The notes under the pieces are model-generated. The model saw only the letters and a program-made list of their open reading frames with translations. It did not search any database and was not told the DNA's origin. A stretch of DNA of 64,000 bases from NCBI GenBank assembly GCA_026874595.1, contig CM049311.1:39490676-39554675 (forward strand). Direction: 5' to 3'. Below, piece after piece: positions 26,001-36,130 of this stretch; within the stretch, counting starts at the first letter, position 1, and each line of letters starts with the position of its first letter. The stretch is from Sipunculus nudus (taxonomy: Eukaryota; Annelida; Sipuncula; Golfingiida; Sipunculidae). Both the position numbers and the translations under genes were made by a program.

Positions 26001-28134
26001 CCTTGCTAATCAAAGCAATAGTTAAAACAAAAGGAGATCTGGGACAACTCCAGTGTAGGTGCATGAGGAGCATACCTGTTGCTCTACCCAATCAATTATA
26101 TACAAATATGCTTTGTGTGACTCAGTCACTCTAAATTAGTTTTGATGCAACCATCTAAATCTTTATTAGCTCAGCTGCCTGAAAGTCACCATGTGACCTA
26201 TTTTCTGCAAAGATATGTGAAAGAACAAGATTTGAGCACCCTATAGGAAAGAATTGGTTACAGTTGGACCTAGAATCTTCTGATTTGATTAAGATCCATG
26301 GAGGTTCACGTAAAAATGTCTTGGAAACCTGAAACAATGTCACTGAGACCTATATTTTGCAAGCTGTGAGAAAGAACATGATTTTAACACCCTGTTAGTT
26401 AGAAGGGCACAAATTGTAGCAGCTGGATGTAGAACAAGGTCACTGTGGCCTATATCTAAGGTCTATTGGCAAAAGGCATTATTTTGAGCACTCTGGGAGT
26501 CATTTTACCCATTGTTTTTAAGGTTCCTTAAATTCAGCAGGGCCACTTGTTTTTTTTTATCTTGCCACAAAACTTTTTTTCCTGAGAATCTTGAGTTGAA
26601 TCCAAAACAGACAAAGTTTCTCTGAAATACAAGGATGCAGTGTTATAAAATAGCATGCAACTATTGGATACGATGAAAATACAAATAGTGTTCTTGAAAA
26701 CTGACATGAAACATGACTATTTCTACAGTTTATAGGGACCAAACAAAGGAAAGTTATAGAAGTACAGAGAAATCTTGCTAACATGACCACCTGCTGGACC
26801 AGCCAAAGTGGTCACGTAGGTGGGGTAGTTGTGTTAACGGCAGGTTTTTTTGATGATTTACATGAGTCCAAGAACAAAGTAAATGGTTGTCTTAGGTGAT
26901 CATGATGGCATAGTGGTTGTCAGGTCAGTTCACAGAAGGTGGTAGTTAAGGGGGTCTGTACATTAAAATGAACAAGATCTAGGAGTTTATACACAATGAG
27001 ATATAAGAAGAATGCATGTGTTAACCTTGTCTTTGTAGGTACATATACACTGGCCAGGTACAGTTGAGTCCCAGCACAGTATTGGGTCTGTTGGTGTTGG
27101 CTGACAAGTATAATGTCCCTGACCTGAAGGACTGCTGTTCTGGATTCATGTCTCGTCATCTAGTCAGCTCACCAGAGCACAACAAGGCAGTCACATGGTA
27201 CCAGTATGCTATAGCCTGTAACAGCCAGGACCTCCAGATGGCATGCATAAATTACATAGCCCTGAACATGGATAACGTTATCCAGAGTCCTGACTGGATC
27301 TACCTGGACAAGGAGAACCTGATCGTGATCCTCCAGCGCTCAGACCTGATCATAGAGAGTGAGTACGTTCTGCTGCAGGCGGTTGTTCGATGGCTCAATG
27401 AATATTCCAGGCTTCAGTCTCTAACAGAAAACCTGCAGGACGTGTTACAGTACATCCGCTTTCCAATGATACTACCAGAGCACCTAGCAGAGTTTGAAGA
27501 GTGCCAGTTTGAGAAAGAGAATCACACTTATTTCTCACAATATTTGCTGGCTGCGTACCGCTACCATGCTTTGTCAATCAAGGGCGAAAAAGATTTCATG
27601 TCTGATGTACCATCGCAACAGTTCCGTTACCGTAACTACACCAATGAGAGCTACTCTATTTTCGTTGACGTCACACGCCGAGCCTTCCGCACTTGTCCTC
27701 GAGTAAGCAGCAAAGTTGAGAAAGCAGTGAATGTTCCCATGACGATATGTAACGCGGCCCAGGACAAGTGCTGCAAGATGAAGGTGACTTTTTATCCTCT
27801 TGGTTTCTACACGACATCCTTGTGGAACGGCCAGTTAAACCTAGCAAAGTCTACGGACCACACCAAGCTGATCCTGGCACATCGCGGTGGTGTGGACCTT
27901 CACGAGGCTGAGATCAGTATTGTCATGTATGCCCAGCACAACGGTATCCAGTATGCCAACTACTGTGTATCAGCCAAGCACAAGTTTGAGACTTACGGAA
28001 CATACGAGATCGAAAACATCATAGAACTAGAGCAGCTGAAGGCAGAGGATTCACCTTTCATAATTGATGGAGCCGTTCAACTCAAAGTCTTTATTAGACC
28101 AATCAGTTTTCAGCGGGCATCAGCATGTGTGTAG
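10785..28134 (+). CDS. BTBD17: BTBD17-like BTB/POZ-BACK protein, three coding exons
   Basis: join(10785..11005, 25532..25630, 27039..28134) gives 471 codons plus TAG. Every junction is GT-AG and keeps frame (GA|GTAAGT; CAG|GTACAG; acceptors TTGTAG). The BTB/POZ fold spans about residues 40-150: FSDVLLVVGNSRFYAHKLLL, then FADFLRYIYTG across the second junction. A BACK domain follows (about 155-290; LQRSDLII and IRFPMILPEHL are typical) and a C-terminal region of about 170 residues. Length, order and motifs fit BTB/POZ domain-containing protein 17 (vertebrate form about 480 aa). An in-frame TGA 12 bases upstream supports the ATG at 10785; that start gives no signal peptide, unlike the vertebrate protein. 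BTB-BACK proteins often act as dimeric adaptors, some for cullin-3 ligases; for this one a role is inference only. A relative of the family other than a strict BTBD17 ortholog remains possible. Confidence 0.88.
11220..11366 (+). mobile_element. Family A element, left fragment cut by a DIRS-like insertion
   Basis: Begins TTTTCAGCTCAGCTGACTGA, runs through the GTCC-rich zone ('catcatccgtccagctg') and 'ggcacaaatcgtaactgctg', and stops at '...ggtcat' where the DIRS-like terminal repeat begins. The family resumes on the other side at 15928, but the roughly 110 bp expected between (judged from 41190-41300) is missing. Confidence 0.6.
11590..13050 (+). pseudogene. Probable gag-like remnant of the DIRS-like element
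   Basis: This zone precedes the polymerase and is rich in Ser, Pro and Arg codons in several frames; the longest piece begins at 11941 (MSDLDDSIFPASSRSGSTGF). Nothing in it is recognisable by motif, and the gag assignment rests on position alone. Frameshifts and stops interrupt every frame. Confidence 0.35.
13096..14240 (+). pseudogene. DIRS-like reverse transcriptase-RNase H, frameshifted
   Basis: RT begins near 13140 with KHLTLEEGIQSLLGKRAI and GRPIIDLKHL. The next block, DLMDAYCHVQFHPS, is in a different frame (from about 13400). RNase H follows in a third frame with FTDTSLLGWGAHMAD (about 13750) and WSPSTHLLPLHVLKLRAV. It continues after another shift as LTDHTMVVAYINGQG (about 13920) and RSPSLMQETYLLFDLC. 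These match the DIRS pattern of D-A-Y RT motifs and TD.S..GWGAH RNase H. At least three frame changes mean no functional product. Large antisense frames across this zone are by-products of its base composition. Confidence 0.78.
14290..15640 (+). pseudogene. DIRS-like tyrosine recombinase, frameshifted
   Basis: The N-terminal half is in the frame of 14294: SIYDSQW, LSLPSLRGYCAALLLVL, SRPRSITPSLHLDVVL. The block with the first catalytic arginine, SAGCRSELHALVADLQFTQF (about 14965-15025), is in a second frame. The C-terminal block is in a third frame from 15240: ISISAWLKATIVSAYESA and AHDVRAISTSLAHLSV, which holds the H-x-x-R box, then GYWMSPSIF. The region where the nucleophilic tyrosine should fall is scrambled. 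The gene is dead but its family is clear; tyrosine recombinases insert DIRS circles into the genome without duplicating target bases. Confidence 0.78.
15928..16142 (+). mobile_element. Family A element, right fragment after the DIRS-like insertion
   Basis: Resumes with 'ctctggtatcttgataatta' and 'gcatgg', as in the intact copy at 41300. It carries 'aactggtggcaccacctgta' and passes into a family D fragment at 16143. Confidence 0.55.
16143..16656 (+). mobile_element. Family D fragment ('gtggatgccctat' repeat)
   Basis: Shares 'aagtggatgccctat', 'taatca.cctgtc' and 'agtttggattgac' with 41685-41880 in the same orientation; both lie at the right end of a family A copy. Coding capacity none. Confidence 0.5.
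16657..16773 (+). mobile_element. Family B element, 5' end only
   Basis: Starts TTTTAGCGAACCTGTGAGCT followed by a GTCC-rich zone ('gcggcgtcgtccgtcgtgcg'), matching the 5' end of the reversed copy at 60648. It is cut after 117 bp by the family A element beginning at 16774. Confidence 0.6.
16774..19754 (+). mobile_element. Family A element with duplicated ~690-bp core
   Basis: The 5' end TTTTTAGCTCAGCTGACTAT is followed by a (GTCC)n run (16830-16873), then two tandem cores (about 16912-17583 and 17594-18240). The 3' end at 19721-19754 reads CAGCTGAGCGCCGTGACCCA, TAGGTCCCTTGTT. The ends hold the inverted GCTCAGCTGA. A 337-bp MITE is nested at 18737-19073. The segment before the 3' end (19517-19720) reappears at 48360-48577. 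Confidence 0.65.
18737..19073 (+). mobile_element. MITE with GGTATGGTTCTCAGGCA inverted ends, copy 1
   Basis: Inverted ends of about 33 bp: GGCCAAAATAAAAAAAAGGT, ATGGTTCTCAGGCA on the left and its complement on the right ending TTTTGGCC. It carries GATGCGGGCGGTG next to the right end. 38843-39090 is a copy in the opposite orientation. The flanks (TTT/TTA) are close to the TTA duplication seen around copy 2. No coding capacity. The TTA duplication suggests the PIF/Harbinger superfamily. Confidence 0.7.
19797..21346. mobile_element. 1.55-kb element with CTGTATTTC inverted ends
   Basis: The left end CTGTATTTCTTTGAACAG and right end CTGTTCAAGGAAATACAG are inverted and extend inward into GCCGGGC/GCCCGGGC. 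TA stands on both sides. Both subterminal zones repeat 'ccttaaata.a.gcc'-type units. The interior has two ~175-bp direct repeats (20555-20730 and 20739-20912) each ending near 'aatggaagagccaccccgtg'. No transposase is visible. It is a non-autonomous DNA element; TA flanks would fit Tc1/mariner-like insertion, but that is weak evidence. Confidence 0.6.
20555..20912 (+). repeat. Two ~175-bp direct repeats
   Basis: Units share 'gctgtgtc.agctg.atcag', 'gccattataag'-type and 'aatggaagagccaccccgtg' and are clearly diverged. A partial third piece ('taatggaacagccac') follows at about 20950. Confidence 0.6.
21347..23432 (+). mobile_element. Family B element
   Basis: Contains the family B body ('aaacggctgtagttatcatc', cores with 'caagactggtggtgcc'). 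At 22450-22860 it holds a run of 'tctatttatag.tttggcaga' units. The 3' end at 23405-23432 is CAGGTTCGCATTAGGCCTGT, AGGCCTTGTT, with a hairpin (AGGCC..GGCCT) just before TTGTT. The same order appears on the - strand at 59319-60648. No protein coded. Confidence 0.6.
23433..24586 (+). mobile_element. Family B element, second tandem copy
   Basis: A further body with two or more ~240-bp units ('tgcccttttctcaggggtga', 'gaaatttggcatgttc'). It ends at 24553-24586 with CACAGGTTAGCATTAGGCCT, GTAGACCTTGTTTT. It lies head to tail with the copy before it. Confidence 0.55.
24741..24869 (+). repeat. 43-bp tandem repeat, three units
   Basis: Units begin 'gagacttaatgaaacccca' at 24741, 24784 and 24827 with almost no divergence (one base differs in the third), suggesting a recent duplication. 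Confidence 0.9.
25532..25630 (+). CDS. BTBD17: BTBD17-like coding exon 2
   Basis: 99 bp flanked by TGATTGTAG and CAG|GTACAG. It encodes residues 75-106 plus split codons at both ends (QMLTNPSWQDAGKSELYLQE, then SIPVFADFLR). It forms the middle of the BTB fold. The frame stays open past the donor for a while, but that extension has no similarity to the family. Confidence 0.88.
26162..26556 (+). mobile_element. Family A element, short diverged copy
   Basis: Starts TTTATTAGCTCAGCTGCCTG and ends near 'gggccacttgttttt'. It holds several 'gtcactg.ggcctata'-type units. It lies in intron 2 of the BTBD17-like gene. Confidence 0.5.
27039..28134 (+). CDS. BTBD17: BTBD17-like coding exon 3 (BACK domain, C-terminus, stop)
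   Basis: Acceptor CTTTGTAG at 27038. It encodes YIYTGQVQLSPSTVLGLLVL onward: the last BTB helices, the BACK domain (VTWYQYAIACNSQDLQMACI, then LQRSDLIIES and VVRWLNEYSR) and the family-specific C-terminal region, which ends VQLKVFIRPISF. The stop is TAG at 28132-28134. About 1.1 kb without an intron carries most of the protein. Confidence 0.92.
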
Positions 28135-28696
28135 AACAAGGAGCAGTGAACAATGTTTGACTGGTGTATTTTATATCATCATATGAACTGTGCAGAGTGT
28201 GCATTATGAAATGATTAAACGTGTTCAGCAATTTTTGTGCAATGATACAGCCTAGGAATTAATTTACATGTATTCCTGGTGTATTCTGCCTTCTAATGAT
28301 AAGACTGTTTACATAGTATTAACTTAAAGAGCAGTAGCCATAAGTTCTCATCTTCTGGTGGATAATTAGCATACTAGTCGTAGAAGTTTAAGTGCAAATA
28401 TGGGGGTTGGGGGATGAGGGAGCAATGGTAACATATGATTAAAAGTAAAATGACATAACCACCATGATGGCTTGGAAGGTCATACACCATTCCCTTACAC
28501 TTGCTTCAGGAAGTTGTAATCTGTCCTATTTTGAAATTAAACATTCCTCTGTTACTTAAAAGAAAATGTTATTACCCATATATTAACAACATGCAGAGCT
28601 TTCTTATGTGCCCAATACTAGATTGGAAGGGTCATATATAAATTTGTCTTATCCAACTTTTCCTTTTTCATTTATGGTCAACTTCAACTTCTTTGC

Positions 28697-28763
<67 letters not shown>

Positions 28764-29423
28764 GTAATAATAAAAAAATGTCTTGCAGCATAAGGCAACC
28801 TTAAACTGACCAAAGGATGTGTGTGTATGTGGATGTGTTAGAGAGCAAGCGGTTTTTATAGTATTTTAAGATTAGGACAGCCAGTCAGTTATTTAACTAC
28901 GCAATGTACATACTTTAGTGTGTGAACTAATAATGAGTAAAGCATTAGAATGCATAAGCATTAGAGGTTAATCTGAAATGATTGATAATTGATTCATTTG
29001 TGTTTTAAATTAAGTTAAAACGTCTGTTAAATCACAAGGAGTAGAATCCTTGATTTGGTGATTATTTACAGTGTATTTATCCTTTTGTATAACAAGGGAT
29101 CAGTTTGGATTGTGCATTGTCTAAGTTGCCGTCCTTAATTTATTCAGTACAAGTAGGTTTTGGGACTAAATCTTAAATTAATCTGTGATACGTTCTGGAT
29201 ACTTATGTCTGCACCATATAAGACCAGTGTTGACAGTTGACCAGTTTTGATGAGTTTGTAGTCTACAGGAAGCATGTGCACTTGACAGGATGTATTATAC
29301 CAGTTGATGAAAGGTTTGTGAATGAAATGTTAGAGAGAGTTGAAGGAGGCTGACATTTCCTTAGTTTTTTTTTGTGTGTCTCTGGCCTGGTTGAGCAGAT
29401 ACCTTGCTTCAGTGAGCTCCTAA
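28135..29423. other. 3' flank of the BTBD17-like gene
   Basis: Non-coding; probably includes the 3' UTR. Possible weak polyadenylation hexamers (ATTAAA near 28214 and 28539) are seen. A (TAA)n microsatellite lies at 28697-28773. Confidence 0.5.
28697..28773. repeat. (TAA)n microsatellite
   Basis: About 25 AAT/TAA trinucleotides with one interruption (ATAGTAATAA). It makes a spurious poly-Ile frame. Confidence 0.95.
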
Positions 29424-31170
29424 GCATGACATTTTATGAATTTTTTACAAGATAATCTAACCAATCAGGTGTCTCATGTATGACTTGTCTATGAGGCAGT
29501 CTGGTGTCCTGAGAATGCTTTTTCATGAATTATTTACAAGATAATCTTACCAATCAGGTGTCTCATGTATGACTTGCCTATGAGGCAGTCTGGTGTCCTG
29601 AGAATGCTTTTTCATGAATTATTTACAAGATAATCTAACCAATCAGGTGTCTCATGTATGACTTGTCTATGCGGCAGTCTGGTGTCCTGAGAATGCTTTT
29701 TCATGAATTATTTACAAGATAATCTAACCAATCAGGTGTCTCATGTATGACTTGTCTATGCGGCAGTCTGGTGTCCTGAGAATGCTTTTTCATGAATTAT
29801 TTACAAGATAATCTAACCAATCAGGTGTCTCATGTATGACTTGTCTATGAGGCAGTCTGGTGTCCTGAGAATGCTTTTTCTTGAATTATTTACAAGATAA
29901 TCTAACCAATCAGGTGTCTCATGTATGACTTGTCTATGTGGCAGTCTGGTGTCCTGAGAATGCTTTTTCATGAATTATTTACAAGATAATCTAACCAATC
30001 AGGTGTCTCATGTATGACTTGTCTATACGGTAGTCTGGTGTCCTGAGAATGCTTTTTCTTGAATTATTTACAAGATAATCTAACCAATCAGGTGTCTCAT
30101 GTATGACTTGTCTATGGGGCAGTCTGGTGTCCTGAGAATGCTTTTTCATGAATTATTTACAAGATAATCTAACCAATCAGGTGTCTCATGTATGACTTGT
30201 CTATACGGTAGTCTGGTGTCCTGAGAATGCTTTTTTCATGAATTATTTGCAAGATAATCTAACCAATCAGGTGTCTCATGTATGACTTGTCTATGAGGCA
30301 GTCTGGTGTCCTGAGAATGCTTTTTTCATGAATTATTTACAAGATAATCTAACCAATCAGGTGTCTCATGTATGACTTGTCTATGCGGCAGTCTGGTGTC
30401 CTGAGAATTGTTTTTCTTGAATTATTTACAAGATAATCTAACCAATCAGGTGTCTCATGTATGACTTGTCTATGGGGCAGTCTGGTGTCCTGAGAATGCT
30501 TTTTCATGAATTATTTACAAGATAATCTAACCAAGCAGGTGTCTCATGTATGACTTGCCTATGAGGCAGTCTGGTGTCCTGAGAATGCTTTTTTCATGAA
30601 TTATTTACAAGATAATCTAACCAATCAGGTGTCTCATGTATGACTTGCCTATGAGGCAGTCTGGTCCCCTGAGAATGCTTTTTCATGAATTATTTACAAG
30701 ATAATCTAACCAATCAGGTGTCCATGTATGACTTGCCTATGAGGCAGTCTGGTGTCCTGAGAATGCTTTTTCTTGAATTATTTACAAGATAATCTAACCA
30801 ATCAGGTGTCTCATGTATGACTTGTCTATGCGGCAGTCTGGTGTCCTGAGAATGCTTTTTCATGAATTATTTACAAGATAATCTAACCAATCAGGTGTCT
30901 CATGTATGACTTGCCTATGAGGCAGTCTGGTGTCCTGAGAATGCTTTTTTCATGAATTATTTACAAGATAATCTAACCAATCAGGTGTCTCATGTATGAC
31001 TTGCCTATGAGGCAGTCTGGTGTCCTGAGAATGCTTTTTCATGAATTATTTACAAGATAATCTAACCAATCAGGTGTCTCATGTATGACTTGCCTATGAG
31101 GCAGTCTGGTGTCCTGAGAATGCTTTTTTCATGAATTATTTACAAGATAATCTAACCAATCAGGTTTCTC
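29424..31170. repeat. 89-bp minisatellite, about 20 units
   Basis: The unit contains 'tgagaatgctttttcatgaa', 'aagataatctaaccaatcag' and 'tctcatgtatgacttg', with a period of 89 bp. Units differ mainly at one spot (ctatgAGgcag, GCg, GTg, GGg, or ACggta), at cttgTc/cttgCc and in the length of the T run. The last unit breaks off at 'aatcaggtttctcaggtaca'. It lies 1.3 kb past the BTBD17-like stop. There is no open frame. Confidence 0.95.
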
Positions 31171-32266
31171 AGGTACAAAATACACAGTGATTATGAAGTG
31201 AGTACAGAGTATCAAAGGGATTGAGCGCAAGTCTGAATGCTTGCCGGTTCCCATGACATACAGAATTATTGATCATTGAATATTTACAGCATTATTAAAA
31301 AGATATATGAATATATCTAAGATCTGTTATATCAGTACTGTAAATGACAGACACAATATTAACCATGTGACATATATACCAGGCCTAGAAAACACAAGTG
31401 CTTGTTATATAAGTTAAAGCATTGTCGGCTCCACAAGGTAAGCATGTGCAGAGTCTAGACTTTTCTAGAAAAGCTTGACTTTTCTGGGACTCTGATGCAC
31501 CACAACAGACAGTGTCTGCTGCCTACATGTTTCCTATGTATTAAGATTCACAACAAACTAGCAATTTTTGTTTAAAGAATGTAACATCAGATTGAGGGCT
31601 CCTAAAGAAACGTGTTCATGGTAATATTTGGCCAAAGATTTCTGTGAAGAAACAAAACGTGATCTACATTTGCCACACAAGCCATACACTCTGTACATAT
31701 ATATGTATCTAGATACTGTGGTTACCTTCTTGTTAGCAAGGGTTTAAAATTTGTGATATTAGCGGAAGGAGAATTATCACAAAAATAAAACCTTTATGAA
31801 TAAGGTCTAATCATTAAAGACAAAGTTGGAAAGACAAAGGCTGACATTATTGATAATAATAAATCATGTATGATCAAAGATTAATATTTTAAATGATATC
31901 AGATCTTTCCAATTGGATGCAATTAACAAAGAATATTTTGTTAATAAGATTATGTGCACATAATATTTGATATAATGTATATCTATAATAATGGTTATAC
32001 TCTATTTATAGGTCTTTTGTATTGTGAGATTGTGAAAAAGGAACCTTCGTGAAACTTGGAAAAGGTAAAATTTGTGAAATTTTAACCCAGCTAATTTGAA
32101 GCTGATCACAGTATTTGACATTGTTTCTCAGTTCACAGAAGTTGTATTTCAAAACTGAGTCACTTAAACTTGTCATGTATACCTGTATAATGATCCACTC
32201 CTTCAAAAGGCATGTCTTGTTATCATCTAGACACTTGTTTACAATTAAGGTCTGAGATCCTTGTTT
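31171..32266. other. Intergenic, nothing recognised
   Basis: AT-rich, no frame of note, no repeat family identified. Confidence 0.6.
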
Positions 32267-34325
32267 TTTAGCTCAGCTGACTGAAAGTCATCTGAGCTAT
32301 AGCAATCACTCTTTGTCCGTCGTCCGTCTGTCCAACTGTCTGTCTGTCCGTCCGTTAACCAGGCACAAATCGTAACCGCTGGACCTAGAACCTTGTAAAT
32401 TGGGATTCTGAGAGGTCCATAAAAAATCTCCTTGGAAACCAGAAATTAGGTCTCTGTTACCCATATCCTTCGAGCTATGTGGCCCCAAAGTACCCCCCAG
32501 AAAAGTCAAAAATTTCATACAAAAACTTCAATATCTCATTAACTACTTGACTGATGGTCATGATTTTTGGCATACATATTGATCATGAGATGTTACATCA
32601 CTTCCTGCAGACTGGTGGCGCCACCTGTTTTTTTCGATTTTTTACAAATTTTTTTCTCTATTTTTGAGACCTTTAAAAATGTGAACATCTGTTAACAAGG
32701 CACAAATCATAAAGACTGGACTTAGAATCTTAATTCTTGACACACTGAGAGGTCCATGAAAAATCTCCTTGGAAACCAGAAATTAGGTCTCTGTTACCCA
32801 TATCCTTCGAGCTATGGGGCCCCAAAGTACCCCCCAGAATAGTCAAAAATTTCATACAAAAACTTCAATATTTCAATAACTACATCACTGATGGTCTTCA
32901 TTTTTGGCATACATATTGATCATGAGATGTTCGATCAGTTCCTGCAGACTGGTGGCGCCACCTGTACTGTTTGATTTTTTACGATTTTTTCCTCTATTTT
33001 TGAGACCTTTGAGGATGCTGTCATCTGTTAGCGTGGCACAAATCGTAATGACTGGACCTAGAATCTTCATTTTCGACACACTGAGAGACCTATGAAAAGT
33101 CTCCATGAAAAACCAGAAATTAGGTCTCTGTTACCCATATCCTTTGAGCTATGGGGCCCCAAATTACCCCCCAGAATAGTCAAAAATTTCATACAAAAAC
33201 TTCAATATCTCATTAACTACATCACTGATGGTCATGATTTTCGACATACATATTGATCATGAGATGTTTCATCAGTTTGTGCAGACTGGTGGCGCCACCT
33301 GTATTTTTCAATGTTCACGAATTGTTTTCTCCATTTTTGAGACCTTTAAGGATGTAGTTATCTGTCAACAGGGTACAAATCGTAACGACTGGACCTAGAA
33401 TCTTCGTTCTTGACACACAGGGAGACCCATGATAAGTCTCCATGGAAACCTGAAATTTGGTCTCTGTTACCCATATCCTTTGAGCTATGGCACTCCAAAG
33501 TACAGCTCAGAATAATGGAAAATTTGATACAAAAGCTAAAGTATCTGAACAACTAATGCAGAGATAACCATAATTGTTTGCATGGATATTGATCATGGAG
33601 TGTTTCATAAGTTTCTGCAGACTGGTGGCACCACCTGTATTTGTTCGTTTTTTTTACGAAATTTTTCTGTATTTTTGAGACCTTTAAAGATATGAACATC
33701 TGTTAACAGGGCACAAATCATAAAAACTGGACCAAGAATTTTCATTCTTGACACACAGGGAGACCCATAAAAAGTCTCCATGGAAACTTGAAATTAGGTC
33801 TCTGTTACCCATATTCTTTAAGCTGTATGGGTCCAAAATACCCCCCCCCCCCAGAATAATGGAAAATTTGATACAAAAACTGCAGTATTTCAATAACTAC
33901 AACACTGATGGTCATGATTTTCGGCATACATATTGATCATGAGCTGTTCCATCAGTTTCTGCAGACTGGGTGTGCCACCTCTATTTTTTTCAAATTTTTA
34001 CGAATTTTTTTCTTTTTTTTGAGACCTTTAAAGATGTGGTTATCTGTCAACAGGGTACAAATCGCAACAACTGGACCTAGAATCTTCATTCTTGTCATGC
34101 AAGGAGGCCCATGAAAGGTGCCTGTGGAAACTTGAAATTAGGTCTCTGTTACCCATATCCTTCAAGCTATAGGACTCCGAAGTATCCCTCAGAATAATGG
34201 ACAATTTGATACAAAAACTGAAGTATCTGAACAACTAATGCAGAGATCACCATGATTTTTTGCATGGATATTGACCATTAAGTGTTTTTATTAGTTTCTG
34301 CAGACTGGTGGAGCCACCTGTATTT
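32267..34325 (+). mobile_element. Family A element with a 337-bp tandem core
   Basis: The 5' end TTTTTTAGCTCAGCTGACTG and a GTCCGT zone (32315-32356) are followed by six 337-bp units. Their '.g.acaaatc.taa' start points fall near 32361, 32698, 33036, 33373, 33710 and 34053. Each unit has 'ggtctctgttacccatat', a GATC-containing 'atattgatcatga' and 'actggtggcgccacctgta'. Family C sequence begins at 34327; the family A type 3' end appears only beyond it at 35650. Confidence 0.7.
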
Positions 34326-35690
34326 TTGTATCCGCCAAAACGAAGTTTTGCGGATACTATGTTTTTGACCGAGTTCCTCCACCCTGGCGGCGTTCGTTTC
34401 CAGAGAGCTCCTCGGAGACTAATGGACCGATTTTTCCCAAACTTACACCTATTATCGGGTCACATGTGAACTGGTGCCTAACCAAATTTGCGTTGACCTC
34501 TGACCTTTCCTCTCTATCCAGTGTCCATTTGTGGGTCTGTTTCCACTCATAAACCCTCATATCTCGGGAACCGTTTGGCCGATCAGGAAATAAAATTGAT
34601 ACAAATGTAGCCCTTGGATTGCTTTATAACATACACAAAAAATGGTGGCGCCACCTGTAACCATGTTTGCACAGTGTCCATCTGTTCATCTGCCTTGGGT
34701 TAAAATCACTCATATCTCTGCAGTGAATTGACTAATTCACCTGAAATTCGTCATGCGTATACATCCAGGATAGCTTTCTTGATTTTATGACAGGTGGCAC
34801 CACCTACATTCACGTTCACGCTGATGACATCCAAGCTTATATCTTGGGAACCGTTTGACCAATCAGGAAATAAAATTTATACAAATGTAGCCCTTTGATA
34901 GCTCTGTAACATACACAAAAAATGGTGGCGCCACCTGTAACAATGTTTGCACAGCGTCTGTCTGTTAGTCTGCCGTGGCCTAAAATCACTCATTTCTCTG
35001 TAGTGGTTCGACATAACTGCCTAAAATTTTGCAGGTTTATACATCGTGGACAGCTTTCTTGATTTTATGACAGGTGGCGCCACCTACATTCTAGTTAACG
35101 CTGCACACATCCAAGCTCATATCTCAGGAACCATTTGACCGATTGGGCCAAAATTGTGCATGTGTTTAGATCTCACATAGGTCTTTATCATACACAAAAC
35201 TGGAGGGGTTACCTGCAAAGATTTTTGCACAGTGTTTGTCTGTTTGTCTGCCATGGGCAAAAATCGCTCATATACATGTAGTGGTTTGACTTTTCTGCCT
35301 AAAATTTTGCAGGTGTATACAACTTGGACAGCTTTCTGGATTTGTGGTAGGTGGCACAACCTACATACACATTTAGGCTGCAGACATCCATGCTAATATG
35401 CAACATACCTCACTCTATTTCCCCTTGCCACTCAATCCATGCCTCACTATCCGATTTTGGCAGATACATGTAGTCACTTGTCGGTTACCTGTATTCTAGT
35501 TTTAAAAGTTTACACATTTTTCTCTATTTTTGAGATATATAAATACAGACTAAATCTTGGCCTGTTGGTTAATCTGTTTGATGCTTCAGTTGAATGGGTA
35601 TATACTACCATTCTAATGATAAAATTTCCTATTGCGAATCTCTTCCAAGTCAGCTGAGCGTCAAGACCCATGGGTCGCTTGTTAAACCTT
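34326..35690 (+). mobile_element. Family C element followed by a family A type 3' end
   Basis: Begins with a hairpin, GTATCCGCCAAAACGAAGTT, TTGCGGATAC. The body has 'ggaccgatttttcccaaact', then ~250-bp units with 'ctcatatct.gggaaccgttt' and 'atggtggcgccacctgtaa'. It ends at 35651-35685 with CAGCTGAGCGTCAAGACCCA, TGGGTCGCTTGTTA, the 3' signature of family A. The reverse copy is at 48640-49672. Confidence 0.6.
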
Positions 35691-36039
35691 GAACTTAAGT
35701 CACTGGTTTGTACTATCACAGAATTATAAGCCAGAAAAAGCCAACATATTTTTACTGTAAATACCTTCTATTGCAGTATGTTGTTTAACACATCCACTTT
35801 TGCTGATGATAACCTGTGTCAAAGCTCTTTAGTTTCTTTAGTAACTGTAGTCATTAGAGGTAAAGTACATGCTTCTGTCATGCCCAATTATTCAAACCAA
35901 GTACAATACAGGCAGCTGATTGCATCATCAAGAATGTGAACAAATTAATTTATTATATTTATCAATCAATATTTATATTTAAGCTTAATATATTATTTGA
36001 ATTCTTATTTATGGTAGTTTAATATAAATAAATTAATAA

Positions 36040-36042
<3 letters not shown>

Positions 36043-36127
<85 letters not shown>
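36043..36127. repeat. (AT)n microsatellite
   Basis: About 40 TA dinucleotides. Confidence 0.95.

Positions 36128-36130
<3 letters not shown>

Noticed and set aside
29424-31170. Regular repeats reminiscent of a CRISPR array
   Set aside because: The units are directly contiguous 89-bp copies with no unique spacers, in animal DNA.
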